Below are positions 21,301-31,980 of a stretch of DNA of 64,000 bases, piece by piece. A program made the position numbers and the translations under genes. Below the pieces are notes generated by a model. The model saw only the letters and a list, made by a program, of their open reading frames with translations. It was not told where the DNA came from and did not search any database. The DNA comes from Lathyrus oleraceus. Its lineage: Eukaryota > Streptophyta > Magnoliopsida > Fabales > Fabaceae. The stretch lies in assembly GCF_024323335.1 (NCBI RefSeq), contig NC_066583.1, positions 15,404,665-15,468,664 of the forward strand. Direction: 5' to 3'. Positions within the stretch are counted from its first letter, which is position 1. Each line of letters opens with the position of its first letter.

Positions 21301-21750
21301 ATGGGTCTTCGGGCAAGAACTACCATTGTACTTGTCAAAGATTGGGATTTTGAACTTCGGCGGGACCCTCACGCCTGGGACCAATCCCAAGTCAGAAACA
21401 TCTACCCCCAGAGGGTTTTGTCCTTCCACCGCCTTCAGCCTCTCCTCTAATCTCCTGAACATGGGATCCATGCCATGGCCCATGCCAAAATCTTCTGGCA
21501 GTAAGAACTGATCATCTTGATCATCGTGGATGGGTTGTTGATCAAGGTTGTTATGTGGGATCGGGACAGGCCCCGGTCCATTAACCTCTGCATTTGGAGG
21601 ATCAGTCACGACCTCTGGTTGAGTAGTTGCAGGATTCCTTTGCATCATTTGTCTAATCTCCTGCTGTCCCTGCGCTACTCCCTGGACCACGTCCATGAAC
21701 TGGTTCATGCGGACCCTCATCTCAGCAAGTTCTGCTTGTAGACCTTCCAT
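18304..21750 (-). CDS. gag-pro: O1 gag-protease
   Basis: Encodes capsid, nucleocapsid and aspartic protease. Counted from the upstream in-frame ATG at 21849 (1,181 aa): coiled-coil-prone start about 34-70, gag core about 150-300 with WYMRLDRVHIRCWRDLAEAF and EYAQRWRE, a Gln-rich stretch about 390-440, a zinc-knuckle variant CSFHSGAPGHNIENC (C-X2-H-X5-H-X4-C) near 480, a second Cys cluster GCGKGCLDC, protease active site DTGSS at about 919 and a CLLGRPWIH block, then a FGIGY motif resembling a degenerate G-patch. I prefer the ATG at 21748-21750 (MEGLQAEL), aligning with MEQLEQEN in C. The upstream HRYGTR block is also conserved, so translation may begin earlier or after splicing. Open throughout. 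Confidence 0.9.
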   Translation of the reverse strand: MEGLQAELAEMRVRMNQFMDVVQGVAQGQQEIRQMMQRNPATTQPEVVTDPPNAEVNGPGPVPIPHNNLDQQPIHDDQDDQFLLPEDFGMGHGMDPMFRRLEERLKAVEGQNPLGVDVSDLGLVPGVRVPPKFKIPIFDKYNGSSCPKTHVQAYFRKMVAYSDDEKLLMYFFQDSLAGASLEWYMRLDRVHIRCWRDLAEAFVKQYQYNADMAPDRTQLQNLSLKSNECFREYAQRWRETASRVQPPMLEKEMANMFMNTLPGPYLERLVGCNASNFADVVSTGERVENYLKTYKSHNGVGSSSGVKKPFMGGQKQREGGVNSVSSYQNRRNNFQNYHQQPYVAAVTIPAAAPLQQQQPQRQQTQYQQQPQRQPAQYQQQQQPGNRPAYQQRQRMMDRRFDTLPMPCAQLLASLQQLQLVQLRTLAPPVGRLPVGYDANARCSFHSGAPGHNIENCKAFKHVVQDLIDSKAINLAPAPNVVNNPMPQHGGANVNMLEEEAKSVKDVLKLKTPLLEIKECLLKADVFPGCGKGCLDCATQGKDCLKLQQGIQVLLDNGTLQVEDLSAKEFAEGVVEEVFEDAVEEFTDVVPADCVFPIDVFNFSNVVADIPNNVSDFDVTGLDFGVPDVFVSMNEIPEYDYDVATITIFYPTNQISVPEAQPVPPVRPAAMTITTPGPLPFTSERAIPWHYGGSVYTHDHGVERPLKVEEGQKSELEAEGPAVDNVGGIGRFTRSGRLFSPPVTQSESADVAAKAKGKQVINEGTSAPQTGSEPTFSKDVDELLRIIKKSDYKVVDQLIQTPSKISILSLLLCSEAHREALLKVLNAAYVPQEISVNQLEGIIANVHASNGLGFTDSDLTPAGRNHNKALHISMECKDTVLSHVLVDTGSSLNVLPKRALSRLEVEGLILKPSDLMVRAFDGSKRSVFGEVELPILIGSQTFNTVFYVMDISPSYSCLLGRPWIHNAGAVSSTLHQKIKFPVNGRIIIVCGEEDILVSNLSTFKYVEVEGEIQETLCQAFESVQIKDATPVEGVKAGAPISSFKQAQALVDSGVAPGWGRLLELPMKDDKFGIGYQPALTSTTSALQTRQGPITFSSAGVIQYGQISAINDENGDSDCDIDNWVRPRVPGEVINNWSSEEIVQVTLLEE

Positions 21751-22131
21751 TGCTCTCTGCTGGTTTCTGCGGGTACCGTACCGGTGAATTCCTGAGTCAG
21801 CTATCCTGCTAGTGGAACACCAAATAATATGAGAACACCGCGGCGGCACCTGTTATGCAAGAATATGCAAATGAATATGTTAATGCAATGACATGTTTAT
21901 CACTTCCAAAAAAGGTATTCTATCCCCTTTGATTCCGGTCTCACGAGAAGGTCGAGCCGTAGATAAACTTCGGAGGTCAAGATGCAATAGAGAGAAGGTC
22001 TTCATACAAATAAATTCAAAGAGAATGGCCTTAGCCAATAGTACATCAAAAGAGGATTCCCACAACAAGCCTGTGGATCATCACTACACAGCAACAGAGC
22101 AATAAGTAAAGGAGGAACAAAAAATCAGGAC
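21751..22131 (-). other. O1 spacer between ORF1 and gag
   Basis: Short non-coding spacer. It includes a conserved 'gctgactca...caccggta' run, also present in element C near 52000, and a tgcataacag|gtgcc site resembling a splice junction. Function unclear. Confidence 0.45.
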
Positions 22132-24018
22132 TCAGCCTCCTGTGTACAAACCATAAGGACTGCTCCTCACTTCAGCCAGTAATGCTATCGTGTCAGGATG
22201 ATCTGGAAATTCTTTCAAACGCCGGATAAGCAGATTCCTCTGGTGAATAACTCCATCCAACTCGTTGATGTGCTCTTTGTAGTAATTCCCATCATCTTCT
22301 CCGAATACCTCTTCAAGTCTGGATTTCTTCAAACCTGCCAACACCTTAAGTTCTTCAATCTGTCCTCGAGCCTCATTGAGTTGATCGGTGACGTAACCAT
22401 TGGTAGAATGGGCGCACAGAAGCTCATTGTTCTTCTCCTTCAGCGAAGTCTTCAATTTCTCCATCTGTCCAGTCAGTTCGGTCACCATCTCCTCCTCCTT
22501 TTCCTTCCGAGAAGTTGAAAATGCATCCCATCGCTCTTGCCACCCAGCTAATTTACCATGAGCATCCATTTATTGTTGCTTGACTCGCTTCAACTCAGAA
22601 CTGGATGATCCCAAGGCCTTGTCTGTCTTCCTGAAGAAGTTCACCTCCACAGCTAATTTTCTTTCTGCTTCCTCTTGCAATTTGACGGCTTCCCTCTTCT
22701 GATATTCTGCCTCATGGAATTGATGCATATAGTCTTGCAACTTCACACTTAACTCCGAGTTTTCAATTTGAAGCTCCTCCATGGCTTTCTTCAATTTGTC
22801 ATACTCCTCTCGGCTCACCATTGTTGACTGCGCAGGAGTAGGTGGATACAAAGGTTCTTCGATAGGAAACGGCAGACCAAACTCTTCGACTCTTCCTTGA
22901 AGCCATTCTCCATACTGAGGGTAAGTTCTACAATCTCCTTTTCCAAGCACAGTTCTTCCTCTCTTGATCACCTTGAGCCAGGCCTCAGCTGCCTTACGGG
23001 ATACAGTCAAATCAAGCGAAGAATGGAAAAATAGTGATTCTTCCACGTCCTTTTCCAAAGGCGGAGTTCTTAGAGCATATCCAAACTGTCTGACCGCTAG
23101 AGAAGGATTGTAGTTGATTCCTCCTCTTCTTCCTACCAACGGTACATTTGGGAAGTTCCCACAACTGTGAATAATATCCGCCCGAAGCAGGCTCCGGTCA
23201 GACCACCAAGAAATACCTTCAGCTCTCAACCCCATCAATCTCTTCGACCAACTCAAAGAGTCCTCGACATCAATGAACGCTCCTGATTTGGGTAGGTGAG
23301 AACTGAACCACTTATAAAACAAAGGCGTACAACAATTCACCAATCCTCCTCTTCTATTCTCATTCCTGTGATGCACCGAATGAAAGAAATCTCCTAGCAA
23401 GGTGGGCACTGGATTTCCCAACACGAAGAGGCGTATTGCGTCCATGTCCACAAATTTGGCAACATTAGGGAACAGGACAATCCCATACACACAAAGAGCC
23501 AACACAGCATTGAAACCCCTCTGGTCACCATCTTCAAGTTCCTTTTTTGCTTCTCCCAATAAGAAACTCAAATGAAAACCACTGACTCCTCCCTTCTGAC
23601 ACATGTTAGCCTTCAAGATTGATTTCCCCAAATATGTGGCTGAAGCAACCATGCTGAGGTCGGGCAGAAGCTCAGAACTGTAGAATAACAACTGTGACTT
23701 GATGGGAACTCTGAGAAAACTGGCAATCTCCTCCAAAGTAGGGACCAAAATATAATCCGGGAATGTGAAACACCTCAATGGAGGGTCATAGAACTGCAGT
23801 AGTGTGAATAGAGCATCATGTTGATCCTTGGAAATAACCGTGACGAAACTTAGAATCAAACCGTACTCCTTCCGGAATCCTTCTAGAGAATCGTGATCCA
23901 TTAACTTCATCAGTTGTTGAATAGGCTCCAAACAAACCACTGGAAACTTGTAAGCGACGTGTCTCTTTCTGCCAATATCCATCTCAGAAGAACCAGAAAA
24001 ACCCCCGACCGGAATCAA
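22132..24018 (-). pseudogene. O1 ORF1 (DUF7745-like) with one in-frame stop
   Basis: Extra ORF before gag, typical of Ogre elements; function unknown. Reads 482 codons from 24018, hits a TAA at 22570-22572, and continues in the same frame for 145 codons to 22132. The N-terminal 380 residues hold the conserved domain (QFYDPPLRCFTFPDYILVPT, YGIVLFPNVAKFVDMDAIRL, NPVPTLLGD, LFYKWFSSHLP), which I recall as DUF7745, related in style to plant mobile domains. The C-terminal part, on both sides of the stop, is charged and heptad-like, so probably coiled coil. The stop follows two CAA codons and is immediately followed by ATG. It may be a C-to-T nonsense mutation or a leaky stop. An alternative start is the second Met (MDIGRKRH). 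Confidence 0.8.
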
Positions 24019-24870
24019 GAAGAAGATGTAAACCCCCTAGAAATGGATAAACATGTGTTAAATGATATGAATGCAGAATGATGCGATGCAATGCAGTGAC
24101 ATGGAAATCAAGACTGCTGTATCCACTTGAGCAACTGTCGGGTTGCACTGTCTGAAGAGAAAACCCACTGAAGAATAAGATCAAAACTCTGCTCCAGAAA
24201 ACCGGGTTGGTTGGAGGTTAAGGTTTTCCTGAATTTAGCCCGCCCCTCACTGGTAGGTTCTAAGAACAGAAGTTTGTCAGCTTCAGCCCTTCAGTCGAGA
24301 ATAATACGTTTACCACTGAAGGTTTGGCATTATTACGGGATAAAAGACCTCTGCTGACTCCCCTCAACAGGATATCCTAAAGAAAGTTCCCAGTCTCGGG
24401 GTCCTCGGATTGAGCAGCGAGAATGCGCCCACCAGAGCTAACATAAACGCGTCTCGGAGGAGAGGCCTCAACTGAGTTCTCGGGAAATGGTCACCAGAGT
24501 CAACGATTTCTAAAGGAATATCTGTCGTTATGGAACACCCATAGGACAAAATATATCCAACAGAAACCTCGCCTGGAATGTGGGTCTCATGAACGACTTA
24601 ACGTAGCAACATACCACGCAAGCCTCATGACTATCCACTCTAACACCTATGTGTACACTCAAGCCTGGGTAGTGGGCTTATCTCTCATAGAACAGTCCCA
24701 ACCCAACAAGCAAACAACCCACAGAACCCACAGATACAGCAAACATATGTACATGAATGCAATAAGGTAAAGCAGGTAAATACTGAAAATAAATAACTGT
24801 ACAAAAGAATAAACACCCAACAAACAAGAAACCTACAAAAGCTAGGAGGGACTCGCTTAGGGAAACCATG
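24019..24870 (-). other. O1 untranslated leader
   Basis: Non-coding sequence between PBS and ORF1. It includes gatgcgatgcaatgcag-type words near 24080, similar in style to the gaatgcatgaatgc block in the leaders of A and C. No gene seen. Confidence 0.7.
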
Positions 24871-24888
24871 TCCCCAGCAGAGTCGCCA
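24871..24888 (-). promoter_or_regulatory. O1 primer binding site (tRNA-Arg type)
   Basis: tccccagcagagtcgcca on the plus strand, two bases from the 5' LTR edge at 24891. Identical to the PBS of A and C, and from memory a near-perfect match to a plant tRNA-Arg 3' end. Confidence 0.88.
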
Positions 24889-25105
24889 GCTGTCGCAACC
24901 TGAAAAATACAGAAGGTGCGAAAAAACAACCGGCGAGAAAGAAATGACAGAAGAGTCGCCACCGTGCGTTATTTATCCCAAAGGAGGGAAAGGAAACGCT
25001 CGAAGTAAACCTGAAGAAAGGAAAGGAAAAGACAAGGTCTCGCAACCAAATCTTGGGTTCGGGAGTCGATTATGCGAAGGGAAGGTATTAGCACCCCTAC
25101 GCATC

Positions 25106-25119
25106 CGTAGTACTCTACG
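25106..25119 (-). other. AGTA-loop hairpin in O1 5' LTR
   Basis: CGTAG-TACT-CTACG, the same as at 5886-5899. Confidence 0.6.
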
Positions 25120-28100
25120 GGATCCACTCTTGTTGTTTCTTGTCTAAAGGGTGTGTGTTTATCTAATGTACTATTTACTAAAAGAAAGGGGTCAAAGAAA
25201 ATGACTCGCACGGATGTCGCATCCATTGCATACGTATCTCATCTGAATATGAGAATCAGAGTCTTCGTAGCTCGGCTACCTATGGGTAAAAGGATGAGTG
25301 TGCTCGCTAAGACATCGCGTCTTATGCCTACGTATCTCATCTGGAATGAGAATCAGAGCAAAAACGTAGTTCAGCTAACTACGGGAATAAGGGTCTCGAT
25401 TGCAACTAGGGCAAGAGAAAAGGAAAGTCTCGATCGCAACGAGAGCGAGAGAAAGGATCGCAACGAGGGCGAAAGAAAACAAGGATTAGTTGTTAGTCGT
25501 TAGTCAAACTCGGCAAGACATCGCATCTTGTGCCTACGTATCTCATCTGAACATGAGAATCAGAGTTGCCGTAGTTCGGCTCACGCACGCCGAAACAAAC
25601 ACACGCACAGATGCTGAGACGTCAAAACAAACACACAGACAGGCAAACGTGGAATCCGAACGCCAATCGCTGGACTTACATCAGATTCCGAACCAAACAA
25701 AACCACACTGGAAACCAGATGCCACTTGATGGACTTATACCGGACTCCAAGCACACAACAATAGGATACGGAATGCCAATCACTGGGCTTACATCCATAT
25801 CCTAACACACACAAGAAGAAACAAGCAACAAGTTACTAAGGAGTCGGGAACTCGAGCCTAGCAACTGTCAAGCAAACACACACAAAAAAGGAAAAGGGTG
25901 CCCGGAGAGATCTCGCACGATCTCCTGCCTACGTACCTCATCTGGTATGAGAATCAGGGCGACGTAGTTCCCCTGCATAGGGGTTGCCATCTGAATATGG
26001 ACTTACAAAAGGAGGACACCAGTTGTGTCAAAGGAGAGTGGGCAATGTGCTCACGTCCTAGCAGTAGGTGTCGCAGCTCGCTGAATCGAGTCTTAGGCAG
26101 TTACCTCTTTGCAATAGGACGGACTACATGCCACAAGATCGGAGACGCTCGGAAAGGTCTAGAAGTGGGGGAAACTCTGCCCTAGAGTTGTCATGCAATA
26201 TGTACTTAAGTGTTAGGATTTACAAATGGGAATATCTACCTAATGTTAGCATGCAAAGAAAATGGGAATTCTACCTATGTTATCATACAAAAGGATATGG
26301 GAATCCTACCTACGTTATCATACAAAGGGTTCTATCTAATGGGTGCTACCTAATCGGAACAAGAGTTGACGAGTGGAGCAAGGAGAAGTGTTAGGGATAA
26401 GGGTAGATGGCGACGCATGAAGCAATCGACTTACAAGGTTGATGGCGATGCATAAAGCAATCGACTTACAAAAGGGTGGATGAATACGTGCTGGTTCTGT
26501 TAGGTTTTAAAAAAATGATTACTCGACGTTGGATCGAGGTTTTGGTCTTGTTTTGAAATGGTTATCGGGTATTCATTTTATTTCTTGTATTAACAGATGA
26601 ATAAAGAATGAAAGAATATTATACATTTCATGGGAGAGGGATACATTTGTTATGAATGGGGGTTGTCATGGCAATCAAACAATATAAATATATGCCTCAT
26701 ACATCATACAAGTAGGCAACAATCAAACAATAAGATATTTAAACAAGTATATGATCAAATCAAATAATCAAAGAAATGAAATGAATGAGCATTAAACAAC
26801 GTATGGGTGTAAGTGTAAGGGAACCGGCTCGTTGTAAGAAAGCCCAAGAGTAAGCTATGTGAGGTTGATGGCGATGCTTAAAGAGAAATCGACTTACAAG
26901 GGTGTAAAAAAATGGGCTCGATATTAAATCGAGAAAGTATGATTTTTATAGTTTAAAAAATGGTTTTGAACTAAATTAAAATACAACAACTATGCATTAT
27001 TAACAAATGAAATTATAATAAACATAAAAAAAACGAAAATGTTAATAAAATACTACAATAATAAAAAAAAAATGCTAAAAGAAGATAAAATAAAATAATA
27101 AGCAAAAAGTACCACACATGAGTGTTGAACCCTCTCCACTTAATATTATGAAACTACCCTCTCTCCACTAGGCCACTCAACATCAACTGCTACCGAGATA
27201 CTACGCTAAGTATATGAACCGGGCTAAAGATTTAAAATAAAAGCAAAACAAACATTCTTATGGTTTTTGTATTATCTCTGTAAAAAAACAAATTAAGTTA
27301 AATAAATAAAAAAAAGAAATTAATAAAAAAAGAAAACAGAAAAAGAAATGGGAACGGGGAAAAGAACACAGAGGAGTTCGTCTTCCTCCCTCTCTCTCGC
27401 ATCTTACGAGCTCAAAACTTCCCCAACAATGGCAACCTCACGCACCCCAGACTTCACATTTCACTCAATCTCACTCTTGCTCTCAACGAAACCCCTTTCA
27501 AACACTCTCAGCTCTCACAAAAACAATCAAACAACAAGCATGAAGAGAAAGAAAAAGAGTAGGAAAGAAAGGTTCTTACAGAGCGTCGCTGCGGTGGTGG
27601 TGATGGATGCGAAGAAAACTGGCCTCCAGGTACGATTTTGGGGTTTTAGGTTTTTCTCTCTTTCAGATTTTCGCCTCCACCTCTTTCTGTTGCTTGCCTC
27701 TTTTTGGATTAGGTTTTTTTTAGTCTCTATTTTCGCCTCCAAGTCCTTTTTCTTCACTGATTCATTCTCCCTTTTATATTTCTGCAGCTAGGGTTTCAAA
27801 TTGGTACCCTTGTGTTCAAAAGAGCATCCTGCGAAACACTTTTTTGATGCTCAGAACTTGGTTTGACTTCTTTGGTGCTAGGTTCGAAAGTGGTAATCTG
27901 AACCTTCGCTTTCTTCTTTGAATTTCATCTCTATTCCAAATTGGGAATTTTTCTGATTTTTGCATTTTACTGTTGGCTAATTAATCCTTTTTACTGCAGT
28001 GAAAATGGAGGGCTTGGTTTGATTTCAACATGTGAAGGATGGTTTGTGATTTTTCCTTGAATTTTAGTAGTTTCATGGTGAGTTGGTTTTGTTTGCAAGC

Positions 28101-29515
28101 CTAAGGCCAATGCTTTTGGTTGATTTCATGACTTAGCATTCTATGTGTGGCATGAGCTGTTTTGATGCCTTGCTAGATATGTATTGGTTGCATTGCTTGC
28201 TGCAGTTTGTTGTTTGATGGCAGGTTGGAGGCTTTGGCTAGGTGATGTGGTGTACTGTGAGCAGGGAACTTGGTTGCACTTTCCATGAGCACATTCCTGT
28301 GGTGCTGCTACAGCTTATTATTTGGTGGCTATGTGGAGTAGCAACTGGTGTTAGGATCATGTGGTAATGTTGGTTTGTTGCTACAGGATCTAAGCTGCAG
28401 CCTTCATTCACTAGTCCTTAACTAGTGTTTCCATGGTTTTGTGTAGTATATGGTGTTGGATTGATGGTGTTGGTAACATGTCACAACTTGCCTCATGGTG
28501 TAACTAGATTGATGTACCTTACACTCTTTGTTGCTCAATTCTGCAGCACACCTTATTCATGTATTCAACCTTGGTCTGGCTTTTCATTTTATCTTGGTCC
28601 TAAGCCCTATTTAATGTTGGATTAACCATGCTTTTGGCCTAACACAGGTTGGTTCTTTCTAGCAGGCCCATAGGGAGTGCTTGTAGTCTGCAATAATCAA
28701 TAGTTTGGTTTGAAAATGTGCAGGATAACTTACACAATATTCTTGTGACTTAGCTCAATATTCTCATGCGCTGCTTGTTACAGGATTCCTTGTGGTTTGG
28801 CTTGGACAGATGCAAGACTTTCAGCAAGACCAACTTGCTTGTCCCTTTGGCTTGGTGCAACAAGGCCATGAAGAATGGGGATGTGTTTCTTGTTGGTTAT
28901 GACTTGGTTGAGAAGTTTGGTTAATTGTTGCTTCCAGCTAGTCAACAGGTTTAGGTTTCCAATGCCTTGCAAATCACTTGTCTCTATTCTTTTATTGCAG
29001 ATCTGGTGGTCATGTTGTTTGGTGATGATGGAAAGAGTGGGTGCATTGTGGAATGGAGCACGAGGATTATGGTAATCAAGCCTTGGTAGCATGTTTCCAC
29101 TACATGATGCTTCTTGATACAACTTGTTAGCATAATGCCAACCAGTCTAGATACGATATCCCTTGATGGTCATGACTGAGTTTGGTCCTGTTGGATTGTT
29201 TCTGCAGGTATTTCCAGGTTGCAACCTCCATGAGCCATTACCATCAATTCTTGGCCTGATGTATGCATGGGCATGGTAGGGAGAATGTTGATGTTACTAA
29301 CTTGTGAACATGTTCAGTTAAGTCTCAATGTTGCTGAATTTCCAAGATTTTATAGCAGTGTTTGCATGCTGATTGCATTGTAGCCTTGTTGTAGCAGGTA
29401 GGTTCATTGACTTCTAGTGTTGTTATTGTTTGTATGATTTGTGGTTAATTATTTGGCTTGACCCTTCAACTGTATGCTTTTTTTTTCACTGAACTGTTTT
29501 TGGATTGTTGGGCAG

Positions 29516-30443
29516 GATGCTGGTGTGCTTGCTGCTGGATTGCTTGAAATGGCTGACCCATCTCTTTCAAGTAATCATTTCTTCCGCCAGAATTGGATGG
29601 ATGAGTCTGAGGGGTCAACTGATTCAATACTTAAGCATAAGCCTATCTGGTCATCATATAACATGAAACATAGTAAGAAAAAGAGGAAAAATGTAAAGAA
29701 GCAAGGAAGATATTCAAACAACTTTTGGAACAAGAGTAGTTCCTGTTTTCGTGCTATCATTGGCTGATGTGGATCCAAATCTCATGATGGAGGACGAAAG
29801 TATGGTGTGGACAAGAAATGACGTTGTAATTGTGCTTGAGCATCAGAATGAAAAAATTCCTTTGAGTTATGTTTCTGAAACACATAAAAGGCATGCCGTC
29901 CCATTTCAAGCACATCGTCATATATTGGCTGGCCTTGCTTCAGTGGTAGGTGGTTTAAGTGCACCATATGAGAAGGCTTCACATGCACATGAAAGACACG
30001 TTGTGAATTGGCTTTGGGCAGCCGGTTGTCACCCATTTGGACCATTTTCAAATACGTCTCGTGTCAGTCAAATGCTCCGTGATGTTGCACTGAGGAACTC
30101 GATATATGCTCGTGTGGATTCTGTACTTCGGAAAATTCGTGAAACATCAGAGACCGTCCAAGCTTTTGCAGCAGAGTATCTGAAAACTCCCCTTGACGGC
30201 CTTGAAGAGCATCTTGTTGGTATGTCTTCATTATTATATGACCATCGTTTAAAGGATGCCTTTTTGAACAGTTCAGATATTCTGCAGAGCAGCATGTTCA
30301 CCCAACAATACGTTGACCATGTTTTGACCAGCGAGAGGGAAAATATGAAATGCTGCAAAATTGAGTACAAGCACCCCGTGCACTCTTCTCAAACGTACAT
30401 CTATGGGGGAATACTTATTGCTGGATTCGTTGTGTACTTCAAG
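29516..30443 (+). pseudogene. Captured host-gene fragment in O1 5' LTR
   Basis: Second copy of the fragment at 10295-11222, duplicated because it lies within the LTR. Five base differences from the other copy: three change an amino acid (Ser/Arg, Gln/His and Tyr/His in the long frame) and two are silent. It keeps the acceptor-like ggcag edge, the internal frame change and the terminal hydrophobic segment. It lies antisense to O1 transcription. No sign that selection has kept the protein since insertion. Confidence 0.6.
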
Positions 30444-30666
30444 GTATCTCAGGCCATGTTTATATGGTTGCAGGACATGTTTGGCCAGATGGAGTTAGGA
30501 TTGGAAGTGCAGCAACACATATAACATGGTGGACATGAAATTGAACATGAGCCAAATTACTTAAAAATGAAGAAACCAAACAAAAGTATATCAAATCAAA
30601 ACCCTTGGATGAAGCATCAAGGCCAAATGGGTTAGATTAGGTTTTTGATGGTCAACAAATGGAGAG

Positions 30667-30716
30667 GTTGACTTTGGTCAAAGTTGGCCAAAAAGACAAC
30701 TGTTGACCAAAGTCAA
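30667..30716. promoter_or_regulatory. W-box-rich palindrome 1 in O1 U3 (5' LTR)
   Basis: Copy of 11446-11495 with one change (gttggcc for gttgacc) in the loop; the arms are kept. Confidence 0.5.
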
Positions 30717-30807
30717 AAATAGGTCAAAACTTTATTTTTTGGTATTTTCTTTGTAAATGGACAATGTATTGATGATCATGGTGAAATTTAGGGTTTAATG
30801 AATTTGG

Positions 30808-30858
30808 GTTGACTTTGGTCAAAGTTGACCAAAAAGTCAACTGTTGACCAAAGTCAAC
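30808..30858. promoter_or_regulatory. W-box-rich palindrome 2 in O1 U3 (5' LTR)
   Basis: Perfect 15 bp arms at 30808-30822 and 30844-30858, as in the 3' LTR. In the 5' LTR this lies in the promoter half. Confidence 0.55.
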
Positions 30859-31302
30859 AATTGGTCAAAAGTGTCAATTTTTGTATTTTCTTGTATGGAC
30901 TCACATGTAATGGTTTACAATGACATGAAATAGATTGAAATGGATTAACAAATGGTTTGAAATTGGTTTCCAAATTGTTTTGTCTTATGAATTGAATGTT
31001 TGACTTTTGAAAAATAACTTGACTGATAATGCACATGAACAAAGCCATGAAATGAGACCATAAGGTCAGGGTTTTGACATAGTATCCATGAACCAATAAC
31101 ATGACTAGCAAGTGGCTTGAAACACAAGAAGCTTGATTGTTCACATGACCAAGACCATATGTGCATTAACAATCACATGAACAAACACCATGACTTTGGA
31201 CCAAGACCAATCCTCATATAAAACCAAAATAAGATTAGGCCAAGCATGCTAAATAAAAAATAAAAAACATAAAAAATTCAGGACCAAAATCGGGGTATGA
31301 CA

Positions 31303-31307
31303 GCGCC
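31303..31307. repeat. TSD (GCGCC) right of O1
   Basis: Exact copy of 5666-5670. Confidence 0.92.
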
Positions 31308-31336
31308 CTTTTTCTTTTTCAACCCCCTTGTGTGTG

Positions 31337-31510
31337 TTGGAGTCTGACGTAAGTCCAGCGATTGGCAGTTGGTTTCCTGTGTCTTGTTTGCTTGTTGGAG
31401 TCTGACATAAGTCCAGCGATTGGCAGTTGGTTTCCTGTGTCTTGTTTGCCTGTGTGTGTGGAGTCTGACGTAAGTCCAGCGATTGGCAGTCGGTTTCCCG
31501 TGTGGTTTTG
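31337..31510 (+). repeat. Triplicated 'taagtccagcgattggca' repeat in S1 U5
   Basis: Three units of about 58 bp, each ggagtctgac(g/a)taagtcc then agcgattggcagt(t/c)ggtttcc. Same core as the sub-repeats in O1 and C but in opposite orientation, as expected because S1 is plus-oriented. Confidence 0.75.
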
Positions 31511-31779
31511 TTTGGCGTATGTTAGCCGAGCTACGAGTGCTCTGATTCTTCTCCTGTCAGAGAAGATACGTATGCATAGGATGCGACATCCTAGCGAGTA
31601 CGTTTCCCCTGTTCCGAACTACGTCGACTCTGATGTTTGTGCCTGACAGACTACGTAGGCCCAGGATGCAATATCCTGCCGAGTTAGTTTCTCTTGTTTT
31701 CCTGTATTTCTTTCCAGCCTTGTGCAGTGTTTGAGCAGTCTTTTAGCAACCTTATCCTTTCTTTTGAGCGTGGATCCCA

Positions 31780-31789
31780 TCGAGTACGA
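31780..31789 (+). other. AGTA-loop hairpin in S1 U5
   Basis: TCG-AGTA-CGA directly before cggatgcgtaggggtgctaa. A shorter stem than in the other LTRs but the same loop and same neighbours. Confidence 0.5.
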
Positions 31790-31975
31790 CGGATGCGTAG
31801 GGGTGCTAATACCTTCCCTTCGCATAACCGACTCCCGATCCCATCTCTCTCTGGTCGCGAGACCATGTCTTTCCCAGGTTTACTTCGAGTGTTTCCTTTC
31901 CCTCTTTGGGATAAATAACGCACGGTGGCGGCTCTGTTGTTTTGTTTTCCCGCCGGTTTTTCGCGTAATGCGACA

Positions 31976-31980
31976 CGTAC
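31976..31980. repeat. TSD (CGTAC) right of S1
   Basis: Exact copy of 1582-1586. Confidence 0.9.

Larger units (their letters stand above)
5671..31302 (-). mobile_element. O1: complete Ogre-like Ty3/gypsy element (Tat lineage)
   Basis: A 25.6 kb element bounded by two direct repeats of 6.41 kb (5671-12081 and 24891-31302), TG/CA ends and a GCGCC TSD. Minus-strand order from the right: 5' LTR, tRNA-Arg PBS, leader, ORF1, gag-protease, intron, pol, repeat-rich 3' UTR, polypurine tract, 3' LTR. ORF1, the intron between protease and RT, a second RNase H, lack of a chromodomain and great length are hallmarks of Ogre elements in legumes. It is inserted antisense into S1. The LTR pair differs at about 30 sites by hand count (about 0.4%), so insertion is recent. 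gag-pro and pol are open, but ORF1 has a stop and the integrase zinc finger is altered. Confidence 0.93.
24891..31302 (-). repeat. O1 5' LTR
   Basis: Near-identical to 5671-12081 (offset about 19220). Differences by eye include 25054 (g for a), 25311 region, a few A-run changes around 27070-27330, and scattered single bases. The order of sub-features is the same. Being the 5' copy, it would hold the active promoter, transcribed on the minus strand. Confidence 0.95.
31308..31975 (+). mobile_element. Solo LTR S1, right segment (rest of U5)
   Basis: Continues S1 after O1 and ends ...cgcgtaatgcgaca. The last 200 bases (ggtgctaataccttcccttc, cacggtggcggctct) mirror the O1 LTR end, showing S1 and O1 are related families. 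The plus-strand small ORFs here are chance. Confidence 0.88.
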
